Assembly: GCA_963930655.1 (NCBI GenBank)
Contig: OZ005609.1
Span: 24,005,001 to 24,069,000 of the forward strand
Reading direction: 5' to 3'
From: Myrica gale
Lineage: Eukaryota > Streptophyta > Magnoliopsida > Fagales > Myricaceae
DNA: 64,000 bases
This document shows positions 21,726 to 34,000 of the stretch, piece by piece. A program made the position numbers and the translations under genes. Under the pieces are notes generated by a model. It was not told the DNA's origin and ran no database searches. It was given only the letters and a program-made list of their open reading frames with translations. Positions within the stretch are counted from its first letter, which is position 1. Each line of letters opens with the position of its first letter.

Positions 21726-21864
21726 TATTCATGTAAAAACATAGTCACCGAAATTGTGGCGTGCTGAATTTCATTCAATAATATGATTTTATAGTTCTTT
21801 TTATACATGTACCTACTTGGTTAATTAGCCCAGAAAAACACTAGTATATGTGTTAACCATATTC
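21726..21864. other. 3' UTR of the RLK
   Basis: Contains AATATGATTTTATAG and other poly(A)-signal-like words. The segment is homologous to 37725-37860, which marks another RLK 3' end downstream. Confidence 0.45.
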
Positions 21865-22080
21865 TTTTTTTTAAAAAAAAAAGTAATTGTAATTTATATA
21901 CGAATATTCCGAGAAAAAAAAACAGCAAGAGAAGCACTGCCATACGCCGGATCCAAAGATCCAGATCCAAACCAACCTAAGGGTCGGGCCGGTTACAACA
22001 CAAACAAAAAGCGATCAAAGGCGGGATACTAAAACTAAATGGAACTAAAACTAACAAGCAACACAGAAGAATGTCATGAT
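21865..22080 (-). mobile_element. Possible LINE 3' end, 5'-truncated
   Basis: On the minus strand the segment reads through GATCGCTTTTTGTTTGTGTTG, GGATCTTTGGATCCGGC and GCTGTTTTTTTTCTCGG to an A/T-rich tail near 21870-21895. The composition is like plant L1 3' UTRs. I found no target duplication and no coding remnant, so the call is tentative. Confidence 0.3.
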
Positions 22081-22142
22081 CAGAATACTATTTCTATTAT
22101 ATTCAATCAAATGTCACTTGGAATTAATTGGTTGTTAACATT

Positions 22143-22803
22143 TCTTACTATAAAAAAATAGGTCTATAGCGGTGATCGCTAGAAACGACGCTAAAGGGTG
22201 TTTTTAGCGGCGTTTTGCAAAAAAAAACAACTAAAGGGGGTCTATAGCGGCTGTCAGTAACTGCCGCTATAGACCATCTTTAGCAACGTTTTTTGAAAAA
22301 CACCGCTAAAGGTATGACCTACTGACCGCCGCGATAGACCCCCTTTAACAGCGTTTTTTAAAAAATTGCAGCTAAAGGTATGACTTTTAGCGGTGGTCAC
22401 TGACCGTCGCTATAGACCCCCTTTAGTAGCGTTTTTTAACAATGTTGCTAGAAATTAGTTATCTACATCGACGGTCACAGTGGCCCCGTTGTAGAGTAAA
22501 TTTGTATTACCGATTAGTAAAATATAAGAAAAAATTAATGGCGTTTTGAAAATGCTGGCACATACAAAAAGAAAAGCTGGCACAGGCCTTTAGCGGTTGT
22601 CTAACCGATCGTCACTAAAAGTTGGTACCAGCGTTTTCACGAAACGCTGCGAAAAGCAGAGGTCTTCACCAGCGGTCGCGCAAACCGCCACTATAGATCT
22701 ACTGCGACGAACCTATAGCAGCGGTCGCGACCACCGTTAAAAAACCGCTGCTAAAGCTATAACAACGATTTTTTGACCTAAAGGCCATTTTTTTGTAGTG
22801 TCT
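22143..22803. mobile_element. Non-autonomous CACTA (En/Spm) element
   Basis: Element 22146-22800. The right end, as reverse complement, starts CACTACAAAAAAATGGCC. The left end reads TACTATAAAAAAATAGG, a CACTA end with its first base changed. Both sides carry the trinucleotide TCT (22143-22145 and 22801-22803), the 3-bp duplication usual for this superfamily. The 655-bp interior is made of repeated, alternately inverted subterminal words (TCTATAGCGG, GCCGCTATAGACC, AGCGGCGTTTT). These are typical transposase-binding subterminal repeats. No coding region. Confidence 0.85.
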
Positions 22804-22911
22804 CTAAAAGATCATGGTATAATACTATATTTCAATGATTGATTAAAAATAAAATAAAAATAATTGGATGTAATTAATAAAATAAGATTGAGATAAGGAT
22901 TAATGTAGGAG

Positions 22912-23296
22912 GATGGTGGCCAGTACCATGCAGTGGAACTCCAAAGAGAAGTCATTATTGATCATGGCCAAGACAAGCTAGACAGTATTATTAATCCATA
23001 TATATAGCTAGCTAGCACGATACAGGAGCTCAATATATTAAATATTAATCAGTTTGATTTAAAATAAACATAAACCTCACATAGAGTACTGAACATTAAC
23101 AGAGAACTTGCCCTCAAATATTTCCTCTACCAAACAAGGCCACGATTGGTGGTGGGACATGCAATTGGTCTCTTGCATTCTCATGGATATCTCAATTTTC
23201 TCCCTCCTATTTTTGCTCCATGCATCTTCTTCGGTAGCTTTTGAAGAGGCTTATCTCTATCTAAACCAAGCCAAAACTTGGTTTCAGCTAATGGAT
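22912..23296 (+). pseudogene. Truncated S-domain RLK copy (upstream region plus first codons)
   Basis: 22912-23160 matches the DNA upstream of the intact RLK, and 23183-23295 matches its first coding bases (TCTCATGGATATCTCA..., MDISIFSLLFLLHASSSVAF against MDISVFFLLFLLHPSSSIAF). Small deletions shift the frame just after the signal peptide, and the copy stops at about TTCAGCTAATGG, where a retroelement remnant begins. It retains one uninterrupted copy of the site at which the neighbouring copy received a solo LTR. Confidence 0.8.
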
Positions 23297-23424
23297 AGCA
23301 GAGTGATCAGGTCTAGAAATCATGAGCATCTTGGTTCTAATACCATGCGAATCTATCATTTGTTCTAAAAACTTAAACTGATAGAAAGATTAATATTTTA
23401 TTATTTGAATTATATTCTCTAACA
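23297..23424 (-). mobile_element. Short-LTR (TRIM-like) retroelement remnant with primer binding site
   Basis: Read on the minus strand, about 80 bp from 23424 to 23345 start TGTTAGAGAATATAATTC and end TTCGCA. They are followed at once by TGGTATTAGAACC (23344-23332), which resembles the initiator-Met tRNA primer binding site TGGTATCAGAGC. This is the layout of a 5' LTR plus PBS. An LTR this short fits TRIM-type elements. The other end of the element was not found. An old, incomplete fossil. Confidence 0.5.
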
Positions 23425-23720
23425 TTTTGGTAGTCTATATTTATTTGTTTCTTCAAATAAAAAAGCTTTTATCAACCAATTTTTTGATCGTTAAAGAAGA
23501 TGTTCGGTTAGTGTGTGTTTTTTTGATAATTTTTAGGTGATATTAACTTTATTGGTATGCTTGCTGCAATTATTTTTAGGTGTCGTTAAAAAACATGTTC
23601 GGTTTGTGTATTCTCAGAATTCAAAGGAAACAAACATGTTCAAAGTCTCAATTTCTTGTAGTACAACAGGCAGTAGGTTACTGTGGACTAACTACTACAT
23701 CCCAATTTACAATTCACAAG

Positions 23721-24029
23721 CTGCCAGCTAGCACCCGATACATACCAGTTAATATTGTGACAAAATAAATATATACTAGAATCGTTAAAAAAAAGCCAAA
23801 AAAAGGGTCAAATCAACAATTACAAAAGATATATATCAAGATTTAAGTGGTTGAGTTAAAAAACCCCTACTTACACGGCCAAAGACTCAGGTACGAATGG
23901 GATACAATTGACTATATATACTGCCAGCTAGCACCCGATACATACCAGTTAATATTGTGACAAAATAAATATATACTAGAATCGTTAAGAAAAAGCCAAA
24001 AAAAAAAGGATCAAATCAACAATTACAAA

Positions 24030-24073
<44 letters not shown>

Positions 24074-24150
24074 ATTTAAGTGGTTGAGTTAAAAACCCCT
24101 ACTTACACGGCCAAAGACAGGTACGAATGGGATACAATTGACTATATATA
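23721..24150. repeat. Tandem duplication, about 200 bp per unit, with TA expansion
   Basis: Unit 1 (23721-23920) and unit 2 (23921-24150) both begin CTGCCAGCTAGCACCCGATA and end near GATACAATTGACTATATATA. Unit 2 is longer because a short GATATATATC stretch has become a (TA)n tract of about 40 bp at about 24032-24070. Non-coding. Confidence 0.85.
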
Positions 24151-24998
24151 TGTGATCATGACTTCTCTTTAAATCCTTTCACGCACGGAAAACAGTTGCG
24201 TACGATTCATTTCCTGGCATGCTATAGTCAACAGTGGGTGGCGATCACTTGCAAGGAAATTCAGTACAGGACGGTTAAATACAAGGAAATTAAAATAATC
24301 CTCTAGGAATATTATAATATACGTATGGCATGCATTTGCGTGAATTTGGTTTTGTTTTTGACGTACAAGTCAAAAGTTGGTCACGCAATTGTATGCTAAG
24401 GTGCATGCATGATAAGAATTCAAAATATATTAACATTAATTGACAAGCTAGGAACTCGAGTAAACCATATATATTGGCCAATTCCAGCAATATTTAAGAG
24501 GGGAGGGCCAACCCAAAGCCAACACACAGTACTCTATGTAACATCCCCACGCGGCGTGCAAGGCCTAAAAAACAGTCATGGAACGGGGAACTTTGCCTTC
24601 CGATTTCCCTCATCAAACATGAAACAGACTAGTCTCGAGCTTATCTACATGACTAGACGCTTGAAGGCCAGGCGCAATCTAGAGCTTCATCATTTGTGGC
24701 AAATGTGGGTGTACTCCTACGAAGATTCAAACAACGCTAGCTACTTAGGTGGACAATATTCCCCAATCCCCATTCGATCCCATGAATAAGAAGTTCACTT
24801 GCCAGACCCTACATCACATACCAAAAGTCTAATTGATCGGCTCAAATGAATAGACCTGCAAACATATTGTTCCTATGCTGACTAAATGGGAAGCTAAGCC
24901 ATGTCCTTCCCGGATCATTTTCTTTCTTCGTCCATAAATGCAATATAAAGGAACACGTAGCAAGTTGAAATATCTCGAGCTACACTTCTGCATTTCTC
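24151..24998. other. Spacer and promoter of the interrupted RLK copy
   Basis: Mostly non-coding, with a TATA-like ATATAAAG at 24943-24950 conserved with the intact gene. An open frame at 24409-24789 shows no recognisable family and is probably chance. Confidence 0.4.
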
Positions 24999-26996
24999 AT
25001 GGATATCTTAATTTTCTTCCTTCTTCTATGTCTGCTTCAATCTCCTGATCTATCTTCATCTAAAAGGTTCGACGTTCACAGAGGCTCATCTCTAGCTGTT
25101 GAGAAACCAAGCGACAACTTGGTTTCCTCCAATGGTGAATCCTCCTCGGGGGTTTTTTCCTTTGGGAGTAACGCTTTCTGCTTTGTGAATGGCTAACGAA
25201 ATCATCGGTTCCAACCGTTGTTTGGGTGGCAAACCGAGACGATCCTGTTGGAAGAGATTCACAGCTTTCAATTTTGAAAGATGGCAAGCTTAGCTTAACC
25301 AACTCTGTGGGTACCACCGTTTGGATCATTAAAACGGTAGCCTTGGTGTCCTTGGAGGCCTCCCAATTGCAACTACAGCTTCTAGACACAGGCAACCTTA
25401 TTCTTCATCATTTTGAGAATGATGTCATCGGGTGGCAGACCTTTGATTCACCCACGGATACTCTTCTTAGACGGAAGGTCTAGGTCTAAGGGAACGGATT
25501 AGCTCCGAAGGAAATTCCCTTCGAAGGTACCGGATGGACAATTGAGATTTAAAGTTGTCCATCCAAGGGTGCTAAATGGTCCAGGTCATTTAATGAGATT
25601 TTGCGGCTTCTGCTCGGCTCATGGCTTGGCTACTGATCCCTTTAGACTTAAAGCTGAACATGGACTTCATCACCTCTTTGGCTGTGAGCCCTCTTTTCTC
25701 TTTAGCCCTCTTTTCTTCGACGTCTCTCTCCTCCTCCAAATTTCTCTCCCTATCCTTCATCATCTCAATCGGGGGCAGACCTCCTGGCATTCCTCTCTAC
25801 CTGAATCTAGCCGAAATTTCTCCACATCGAATCTTTAACGAGACCGCCGTCCAACAATGCCACAACTTGGGCACCTACATACCCGGTTCGGTCAGTGAAT
25901 CAGACCCATTATTTGAATTTTGTGTTCTGAAATTGCATCGTTTGTTTTGGGAACAAAATTGGTATTATTATCTGCATTAAAGCTAAACATGGACTTTTAG
26001 TTGGAAGGATGAAGTCCGGACTCAGGACCTTTATCCCCTGTTCGTATACAAGTTTTATTTCAAGTTAATCATTGAAAACAGGGTCATGTTTATTTAATTC
26101 AAACGGTAGACCAGAGAATGATATCCATTTTCTGATGATGTTTGAGTACCACTCATATAGCTGAAGCCAACTCATTAATGAAAGCTTCCATATTCAGTCA
26201 AGATGACGTGAATTGTGAAAATCATGATGAAGTTGTTTCTCTCTTTCTTTCCCATCTTTTTGGCAAACCAAAGTGGATTTCAATTTCAAGAAAGGTCTTC
26301 CATTTTGGATATAAAAGCATGGTTAAACTTTGTTTGAAGGTAACTTTATATTAAATGGAGCTCTTAAAAGTTGAAGACAACCCATAAGACCAGCAAATTG
26401 GAAAACATGACATTGAAAATCTTTATGAAACTCAGAACCCTCGTGAATAAAAAAAGGGATAGAAATAGACCTCTGTTCTTTTAGATCTAGGGTAATATTG
26501 CTTTTGTATATACTGAGAAAATTAGAGAGAGGAATAACTTGGTTTTTAATTTGCATATACCATGAGAAACATTGCCTAAGTGAAAAGGAAAAAGAACCAA
26601 AAAGTTAGATCGTAGAATTTACTTTGAGTGTGCATGGATTGTTTTTGGGCTGATGATAGGAGCTATTTGGCTTATTATTTGTTTCTTATCATAGTTGGGC
26701 TAGAAAATTTCGAGCTGATTTTACACAATACAATTCTTTGGAATGAATATAAGCATCTATGTTAGCAATCACCTTCTCTACCAGAAAGTTTTCCCATGAA
26801 GATGTTAAGGGCACATTTTGTTCAGAAACCACTATTACTTATAATAGAATTTAAGTCTAATTGTGGTCCTATCAGATATTTTGAATATGTGTTCAGTTGG
26901 AATAAAGCATGTTAGGTGAATTTCTTCGTGCATGTAATTGCTTTCATGCACTTGCTGGAGTTTTTTCTTGGCAAGTTGAAGTTGACTGTGCTTTGA

Positions 26997-27377
26997 ATGC
27001 ACCAGATAAGAATAAAATCCAATCAGCATGAGGGGGATGGCGAAGATGTTTTAAATCCTCTTGGAAATCATGTACAAGTTAACTTCTCTTATTTGAAAGT
27101 CGAAGAGAATGCTCTGAAAAATGCACCTCCTGGAGAGACTGAGGCTTCTGGAGAAGTCAACATAGAGACCTCCATTTCGACTGATGATGTTATACGGGCT
27201 GGAGGCTTTGGAGCTAGGGATGATATCAGTAGCTTTCTTCCTGTTGCTAGTGATTCTACTGACTTTGAGGCTATTATCCGCGATGCCAAAAACTATGAAG
27301 AACCAAACCAATTAAGAATTGTTGACTTCCTAGATCCAGACTTGTCCTGTTTTGGGTCTTGTATTTTTTTCTTCTAA
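26997..27377 (+). pseudogene. Putative captured host-gene fragment inside the MULE
   Basis: An open frame of 126 codons runs opposite to the transposase. Its centre (TDDVIRAGGFGARDDISSFL, then PVASDSTDFEAIIRDAKNYEEP) has the look of a conserved acidic segment of an uncharacterised plant protein rather than a transposase domain. The start is not supported, and the last residues read into AT-rich DNA, so it is a fragment. Capture by the MULE is inferred from its position between the left terminal repeat and the transposase. Confidence 0.4.
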
Positions 27378-27793
27378 ATTTTAGATTTTGTTAATCACAA
27401 TGTAACTTGTAAATACCACAAAGTACATCAATATATTGGATTTTATCATTCTTACAATTGTACACTTGGAATTTTGTGATAGTAAAGGAACATATAAAAT
27501 CAAGACTTTTCCAAAAGCAGCGATGCATACATAATTTGAACACAAAAGGTATGACTTCGTCATAATCTGTTCTTCTTTCAGCATCTCCCTTCAGAGCGCA
27601 TGACTTCTCTTTGTGATATTATTTGGACAATCATAAAAAACTAGCATGTACAACATTCACAGATAAGTCAAATTCTGATATGATCTATATTTCTAATGGC
27701 ATGCATCACTTAGACATCTATAAAAAAGTTCAAATAGAACATCAAGAACAATGGTCGCACCTATAACCCGATACAACGAAAATACTACAAGTC

Positions 27794-30235
27794 TTTGACG
27801 CTTTTGTACTTCCCAAGTTGTGACACCAGCTCATCCTCACTTGATACCTGTGAGGGAGCAAAATAAATTGTTATAAAATGGTCATATAAGAAAATAAAAT
27901 ATGAGTTCTCATATGCATTATACCTCTAGCTCATCCTCTAGAAGCAAGTGACAAGCTACTGGTTGGGACAATGTTACAGCGCCACTCTTGCGATTGCCCT
28001 GATGCTTTAACCGTTTCTTGCCTTCAAGTGCATTTTTCAACCGCTTATTTCCTCGATGTTTCGGCTCTCTAGTTTTCCATCCTTTTCCACCCACTTCTAG
28101 AGTAGCATCAAATATTGCTCTCTCAGCCTCTACTTCGAGCTCACATGGCTCTCTAGTAGGCGGTAATTTAGCAAGCTATTCCGCCAATGCGATGTGGTAA
28201 CGCTGAAAGACCTCCCATGATTCTAGGGCATCCCAATATTGAGAAATAGTGGATGCGTACATATTCATTAATCTCCTGCGTTTGGCTGCTCTTTCCAACT
28301 TTGGATTAACATGTACCCTCGATGAAGAACCCGAGTCAACCCTCAATCTTCCCTTCCTTGTCCATCGACTTAGTATATACTCCTCTGGGATAAATAAAAC
28401 ACTCTTCTGTTTCAGTAACCACAAAATGTGACTACATATAACACCCATATAATTGAAATAACTGCAACTACATTGATGAAACCCAGTAATAGTAGTGATA
28501 ATATGTCGTTTGGCCATCGAACAATTATGATTTGGGTCATGGCTGCAAACATGTACCTCGACCTTTTCGGAGTCAACATTTTCGCTTCGACAATTCAATA
28601 CAATCCAAGAAGCCTTCTCAAATTGTTCTAAAAAAATGGCTAAAACAAAAGGAGTGTAGACTTTTGATGCATGAACACAAAGTGAATCGGTAAACTTTAG
28701 AATAGGTAACTTGTCATCCATCTCAAAATTTGATCGAAGCTCCTTGTACCGCATATCATCAACGGCTTGCTGAAAGTGTTGGAAAAATCGGGGCATATTC
28801 AGTATTGTCTTCAAGTATTTATGCAAGGTCACATTAAAACTTTCACTCAATTGCGTAGTCCTTTTGCCAGCACAGAAAATACTTCGAACGTACATTGGGG
28901 CCTACTTCCGCGCTTCTCATATATCTTATGCAACCAATCATTATCTTGGATTCCATGGTCATTGATCATCTTAGACCATTCAAGCTCAAAATCATCTATG
29001 TCAGCATCAAACAAAAGTATATCCCATTTCTTCTTGAAGTCTTTGTCACGAAACAACGAACCTAGATTCTTCAATGCATTCTGCTGAATATGCCATACGC
29101 AGAGGAAGTGATGTGTGTCTGGTAAGACACTTGGGATTGCAGCAAGCATCGCAACATCTTGATCTGTAAAAAGAGACTGGGGTGCTTTCCCTCCCATACA
29201 CTGAACGAAGTTCTCAAACAACCACTTGAATGATTGGGCTGTCTCATCAAACAACAGGCACGCCCCAAACACTACTCGCTCCCTATGATGATTCACTCCC
29301 AAAAATGCCCATAATGGTCGGTGCTCATTGTTTGTCCTATATGTGGTGTCAAAAGAAGCAAAATCCCCGAAAAGTGTATAGTCATTTCTCATATCATTAT
29401 AGGACCAAAATACATTTGTTATTTGTTCATCATCGTCGAACATAATCTTGAAGAAGAATTGTGAATTCTTTTCGTACTGATCACCAAACCAATTAAGAAG
29501 AGCACTGGCTACTCCAACCTTTACAGATTTACTCATTTTGCTGCTCAAGTAATTTTTCAAGTCTGCTTGTGTGAATCCTAATTTTTCTCTACCCCCAGCC
29601 TGGGCCACCATCAAATCATGTTCTACTTTCAGACGGATGCCTACTCTGTCTGCATCGTCACACTCGAGACGCTGCAAATCGTTGATTCGTCTATGCGAAC
29701 AGAGTAGGTGAGCTTTCGATGGTGTAGCTAACTCGTGATTATGTTGTGCACACCAATCAAATGTGTAGTACTTTCCATTTGACCTTCGCTGAATGGTGAA
29801 ACTAGTAAGACACCTGCATCTAGTATTTCGTCGTTCCTTCAATATTGGCGCATGAAGTTCAACACTTTTTCTCAAGCCTTCTTTGCTACACACGAATGTT
29901 CTACTTGTATAATACCCTTTTTCTTTAATCTTGTACCCGGAATTCCAACGGATGCGAAACCCAATAATAATTGAGTACGCATTGTACCAATCATAAGCAT
30001 GCTCTTCATTTTTCCACTCTAAAATCCAAATATTCAGTAACTCCTCATTGTCTGCCCGAACCATATCACCTATACAATCCAACGATACATTAAAATAAAT
30101 AAAAATATATTGGAATCCATATACAAAGAGATTCAACATAGCAAATAACGATTTTGACAAACCTTCCGGGTTTAAGATATTAGAAGACCCTCGCCTATTA
30201 ATATTTGGACAAATACCACCCTCAATTGCTGCCAT
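27794..30235 (-). pseudogene. FAR1/FHY3-type MULE transposase, decayed
   Basis: Minus strand. FAR1 DNA-binding segment (SYKIKEKGYY-like start, CRCLTSFTIQRRSNGKYYTF, DWCAQHNHEL), MULE transposase core (FGDFASFDTTYRTNNEHRPL, FTDQDVAMLAAIPSVLPDTH, then TTQLSESFN giving the D-D-E set) and a SWIM finger (CSCSYFNYMGVICSHIL). The main frame 30235-28847 passes to the frame 28895-28176 by a frameshift in the KWAPMYVR-like stretch near 28890. Where family members have Trp, a stop appears. A further stop falls at 28174-28176. Beyond it, sequence to 27930 (KHRGNKRLKNALEGKKRLKH) and a last small exon at 27794-27850 (SSEDELVSQLGKYKSVKDL) look like the original C-terminus. The 5' part near 30060-30190 probably holds an intron. 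Plant FRS proteins are domesticated relatives, but the terminal repeats show this is a transposon copy. Confidence 0.85.
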
Positions 30236-31057
30236 TTATCAACCTATTACATTCAATAAAAAGAAGAAATTCTTAGTTACACAAAAACATTATTGAATAT
30301 AGATTCCAAGTTTGCAAAATTGCCCAAGAACAACACTTTTGTAATCCTTCACAAATACTTGTACATAAATGGCAATTTTCCCTTAGTAACCTCAATATCT
30401 CCTCTGCCATTTGTACATCTCCCTTCTCTTTCAAGTAGCCAAGACATCCAGCCAAAATAAAAAGGATTAGAGATTTAATTCAATGCCCTTCTCTTCCATC
30501 TCTTGCACTAAAATGTCCAGTTTCTCTATTAACCCATATGAGTTTCAGAAGAGAAAACTAAAAAATAAAAGAACCGGAAGAAGCAATATTTGATAAATTC
30601 AGTTTAGTTACAAATGAGAAAACACAGCCACCACAAATGTTTCCCATTACACAGTTAAGAGATTCTAAATACATCACCGAAAATTTATGATGCCGTATAA
30701 AAAAGGAAACAAATTGCTAAACAAGCTGGAGAATGCTAACCAAATCTCAAGATAGTCCAGACCAATGAAAAGTCTCCACCTTTAGTTTTTTCTGGAAAAA
30801 AACTCACTTTTAGCTCTTGAGAGGACCTGACGAGCAGAGGAGTGCGAGATGATGTCTGTCCGGCGAGAGGATGAACGGCAGAGCAATAGTGATGGAGAAG
30901 GAGAAAAAACTTGGAGAGGAAGCAACCGGTCATGCAAAAAGTGTCGAGCAATTGAAGAGGGTCTCAAAGTCACGCAAAGAAAAGTCTAGAGGGATCAGTA
31001 GCCAAGCCATGAGCCGAGCAGAAGCCGCAAAATCTCATTAAACGACCTGGACCATTT

Positions 31058-34000
31058 AACACTGTAAGACCCCAAAGAAAACCGTGTCTACTTCATTATT
31101 AGATGAAGGATTCCATGACCTGTTTTGTATTAAAAGAGACCTTGCTTGGTCAATGCATGATTTAATGTTAAGAAAATGTATATGTAGTTATTTTGAATTT
31201 CCAATATGTGATGATATGATTCAAATGCCATGGATGGAATTTAAATATTATAGTGACCAATTTCATGTTGCTAGATTAATTGTATATTTTCCTCAATATT
31301 CTTGATTTTATTTTTGAAGGATTTTCTTATGGATTATATTATTGGACTATTAAGGTTCAAATGGGTGGACTTAAAACCTAAAAGAATGGGCTGATAATGG
31401 ACAGCCCATGCTTGGCCGAAAATTTGGCATGATGGGCCTTGAAATTTAATCAAATGGGCTGCCCAATTACATGTGATGATGGGCCCTTGAAGTGTGATGT
31501 TGGGCTGCCATGAGGCTTATAACATTTGGTGTATATTGGGCTTATAATGACATGCTAATGGGCTGCCAAAATAATCATGGAGATGGGCTTTGGAAAGCAT
31601 GATATTGGGTTGCCATGAAGCCCATGACAATGGGCCTTGAAATAGTGTTATTGGGCCTTAAGGAAGTTGGACATTGGGCCTAAGCCCTTAGGCTTATGAA
31701 TTGAGCTTTAGGATATGATGATGAACCTTGAATTAAGGGCTTAATGGACTGCCCAATGGGCCATGAAAATTAGGTTAATAAAGTTAGGTTAGTGGAACTA
31801 ATCCTATTTAAGTTTCCTAAGTAACTAGATTAGGATAAGTGAACTAAGTAGTTAGAATTCAACCAAATGAACTAAGAGAGTTAGCCAAACATTTAATGAA
31901 GGAGCTGAGTGTGTGGCTAGGGGTGATGGTCGACCAAGACAAGGGGACAAGCATGGGCAAAAGCTGAAATGTTGGAGAAAAAGTGAAGGAACACCTCTTG
32001 GCCGAATTTAGTGGTGAGGTTCATGCCCTTTTGTCCTCACTTGTGACTTTACACGCCTATCACCTTCTTTTCCACTTCATTTGTGTTCATTTGGGTTACC
32101 TTAGTCGACCAACACATAGCTAATAGAGAGAAACACAAGCCAAAGCAAACCAAAGAGAAAGAGAGTAGAACCGAAAGCCAAAGGAGAAAAATCAAGGAGA
32201 GGCCAAAACTTTTGAACCAAAAGGCTGAGATTTGAGCTGGTGTCAAAGGGATTTTGTGTAAAGGGAAGAAGGAGGACAATGAAGAAGAAGAAAGGAGAAG
32301 AAGGAAGTGAAGTAAAAGAGGTGTTGTGCAAAGGAAAAAGAGAAAAGAAACAAAGGAGCACTAAGGTAAAAACCGGATCTTGTTCTTTCTTGCTGACCGA
32401 ATTCTCTTGTGTATAGATCTTAGAGTTTGAGTTGTTTTATGCTTGGATATGGTGAGATCTGGAATGATTAAGAACCTTAGGTTGTTTAGTAGGTGAAGGA
32501 GAGGAGAAACTTGCAAAGGAACAAAGAGAAGGAAGAAGGAACAACAAGGTAGTGACCGATCCACCATACCTCTTGATTGGCCGAACTAGTTGTGAATGGA
32601 TCTTGATGTTTCATGTTCTTAGGTTGTTGAATCTTGCTAGATCTGGTAGTATTAAGATGTCTAAGGGTAGATCTAGCTATGTATATTCTAGATCTAGAGT
32701 TGTATGTTGGAAAAAATGCAAAGGGAAAACAATGTATGTTAAAGGATGTTGGATTTAAGCCTATGTTAGTTGTAAGTTGTGAATCTCTTTAGATCTATGA
32801 TTATATATGTGTTTAAATGTTAGATCTGGACATGTCATACATGAATGATGAGGGTGTGAAGTAAATGCATGCTAAGATGGATTGTAGAGTGCAAAGTATG
32901 CATGTTATAAATTTTCTTAAGTATAAAAGGTGGTATTATGTGGTATGGCCGAATATAGATACCTAGGGTTCCAAGATTAATTTTGTGCATAATTGGATCT
33001 GGTCATTGGTCATGTTATGTATAAGATTTATGACCCAATGCATGGTAGGTGATTGCTAAGTGTAAAGGATGCATGCAATTTAAAGGAAACCAAAGGAAAC
33101 ATAATAAGTTGGATGAAATCATGTGCTGGCCGAAAATTGTACTTCATAGTATCTTATGTTTGTGCTTTGATTCTTAGATCCTAGGTTGTGAAATTGGTTG
33201 AATGGAGGATGAGATCACCCTTGGAGTTGAAGTTGTGACTAAAGGATGCATAAAATGGTAATGGCCGAATATCATAATGAAATGAAACCCTAAGTGCAAT
33301 TTATGATAAATGAATTATCATTGTTGTGATGGATAAGGAAATTAGGGTTAGGCTAATTAGAATTTATATTGAAGAACCATGATCATGTAATAAAAATATT
33401 TGAAACCCTAGTTAGGGTTAGTACTCGGGATTAATTGAGGTTTAAGGTCCAATTCAAGATTTAAGTGTGATTAAGTTATTAATAGTTTAATGTAAGGTTT
33501 AATGGAGTACATTAACTAATGGGAGACTTGGGTTTAATCCCAAATCTATTAATTGTTGATTAAAACCCTAATCGAGAATAGATATATAAATATATTGTAA
33601 TAGAGTTTAATAATTAAATAACCTAAGTTTAAATATTATTAGTTAAAGAAGAGTAAATAAAATACTTTAAATGATTAAAAGAATTTCAGTGATATATATA
33701 TATATATATATGTTTAATGATTACGTACGATTTCTTAAAGTCTAAGAAATATTTGAATCGCTTGTAGGCGATCTACGTGTCTTATACACTACCAAGGAAG
33801 AGCAAGTGTAAGTGGATACTGTAAGTGGACAGTAAGTGGTTTTTTTCAAAACTGGAATGACACACTGCATCATTTCATGAACAAGCATGAGATTTTGATC
33901 AAGCATGACATGACATGTGCATTGCATGAATTTTTCTAAAGAGAATGTTTATGCAATGATTTTATGGAAAGATTATGGAATGTTTTAAAAAATGATAAGT

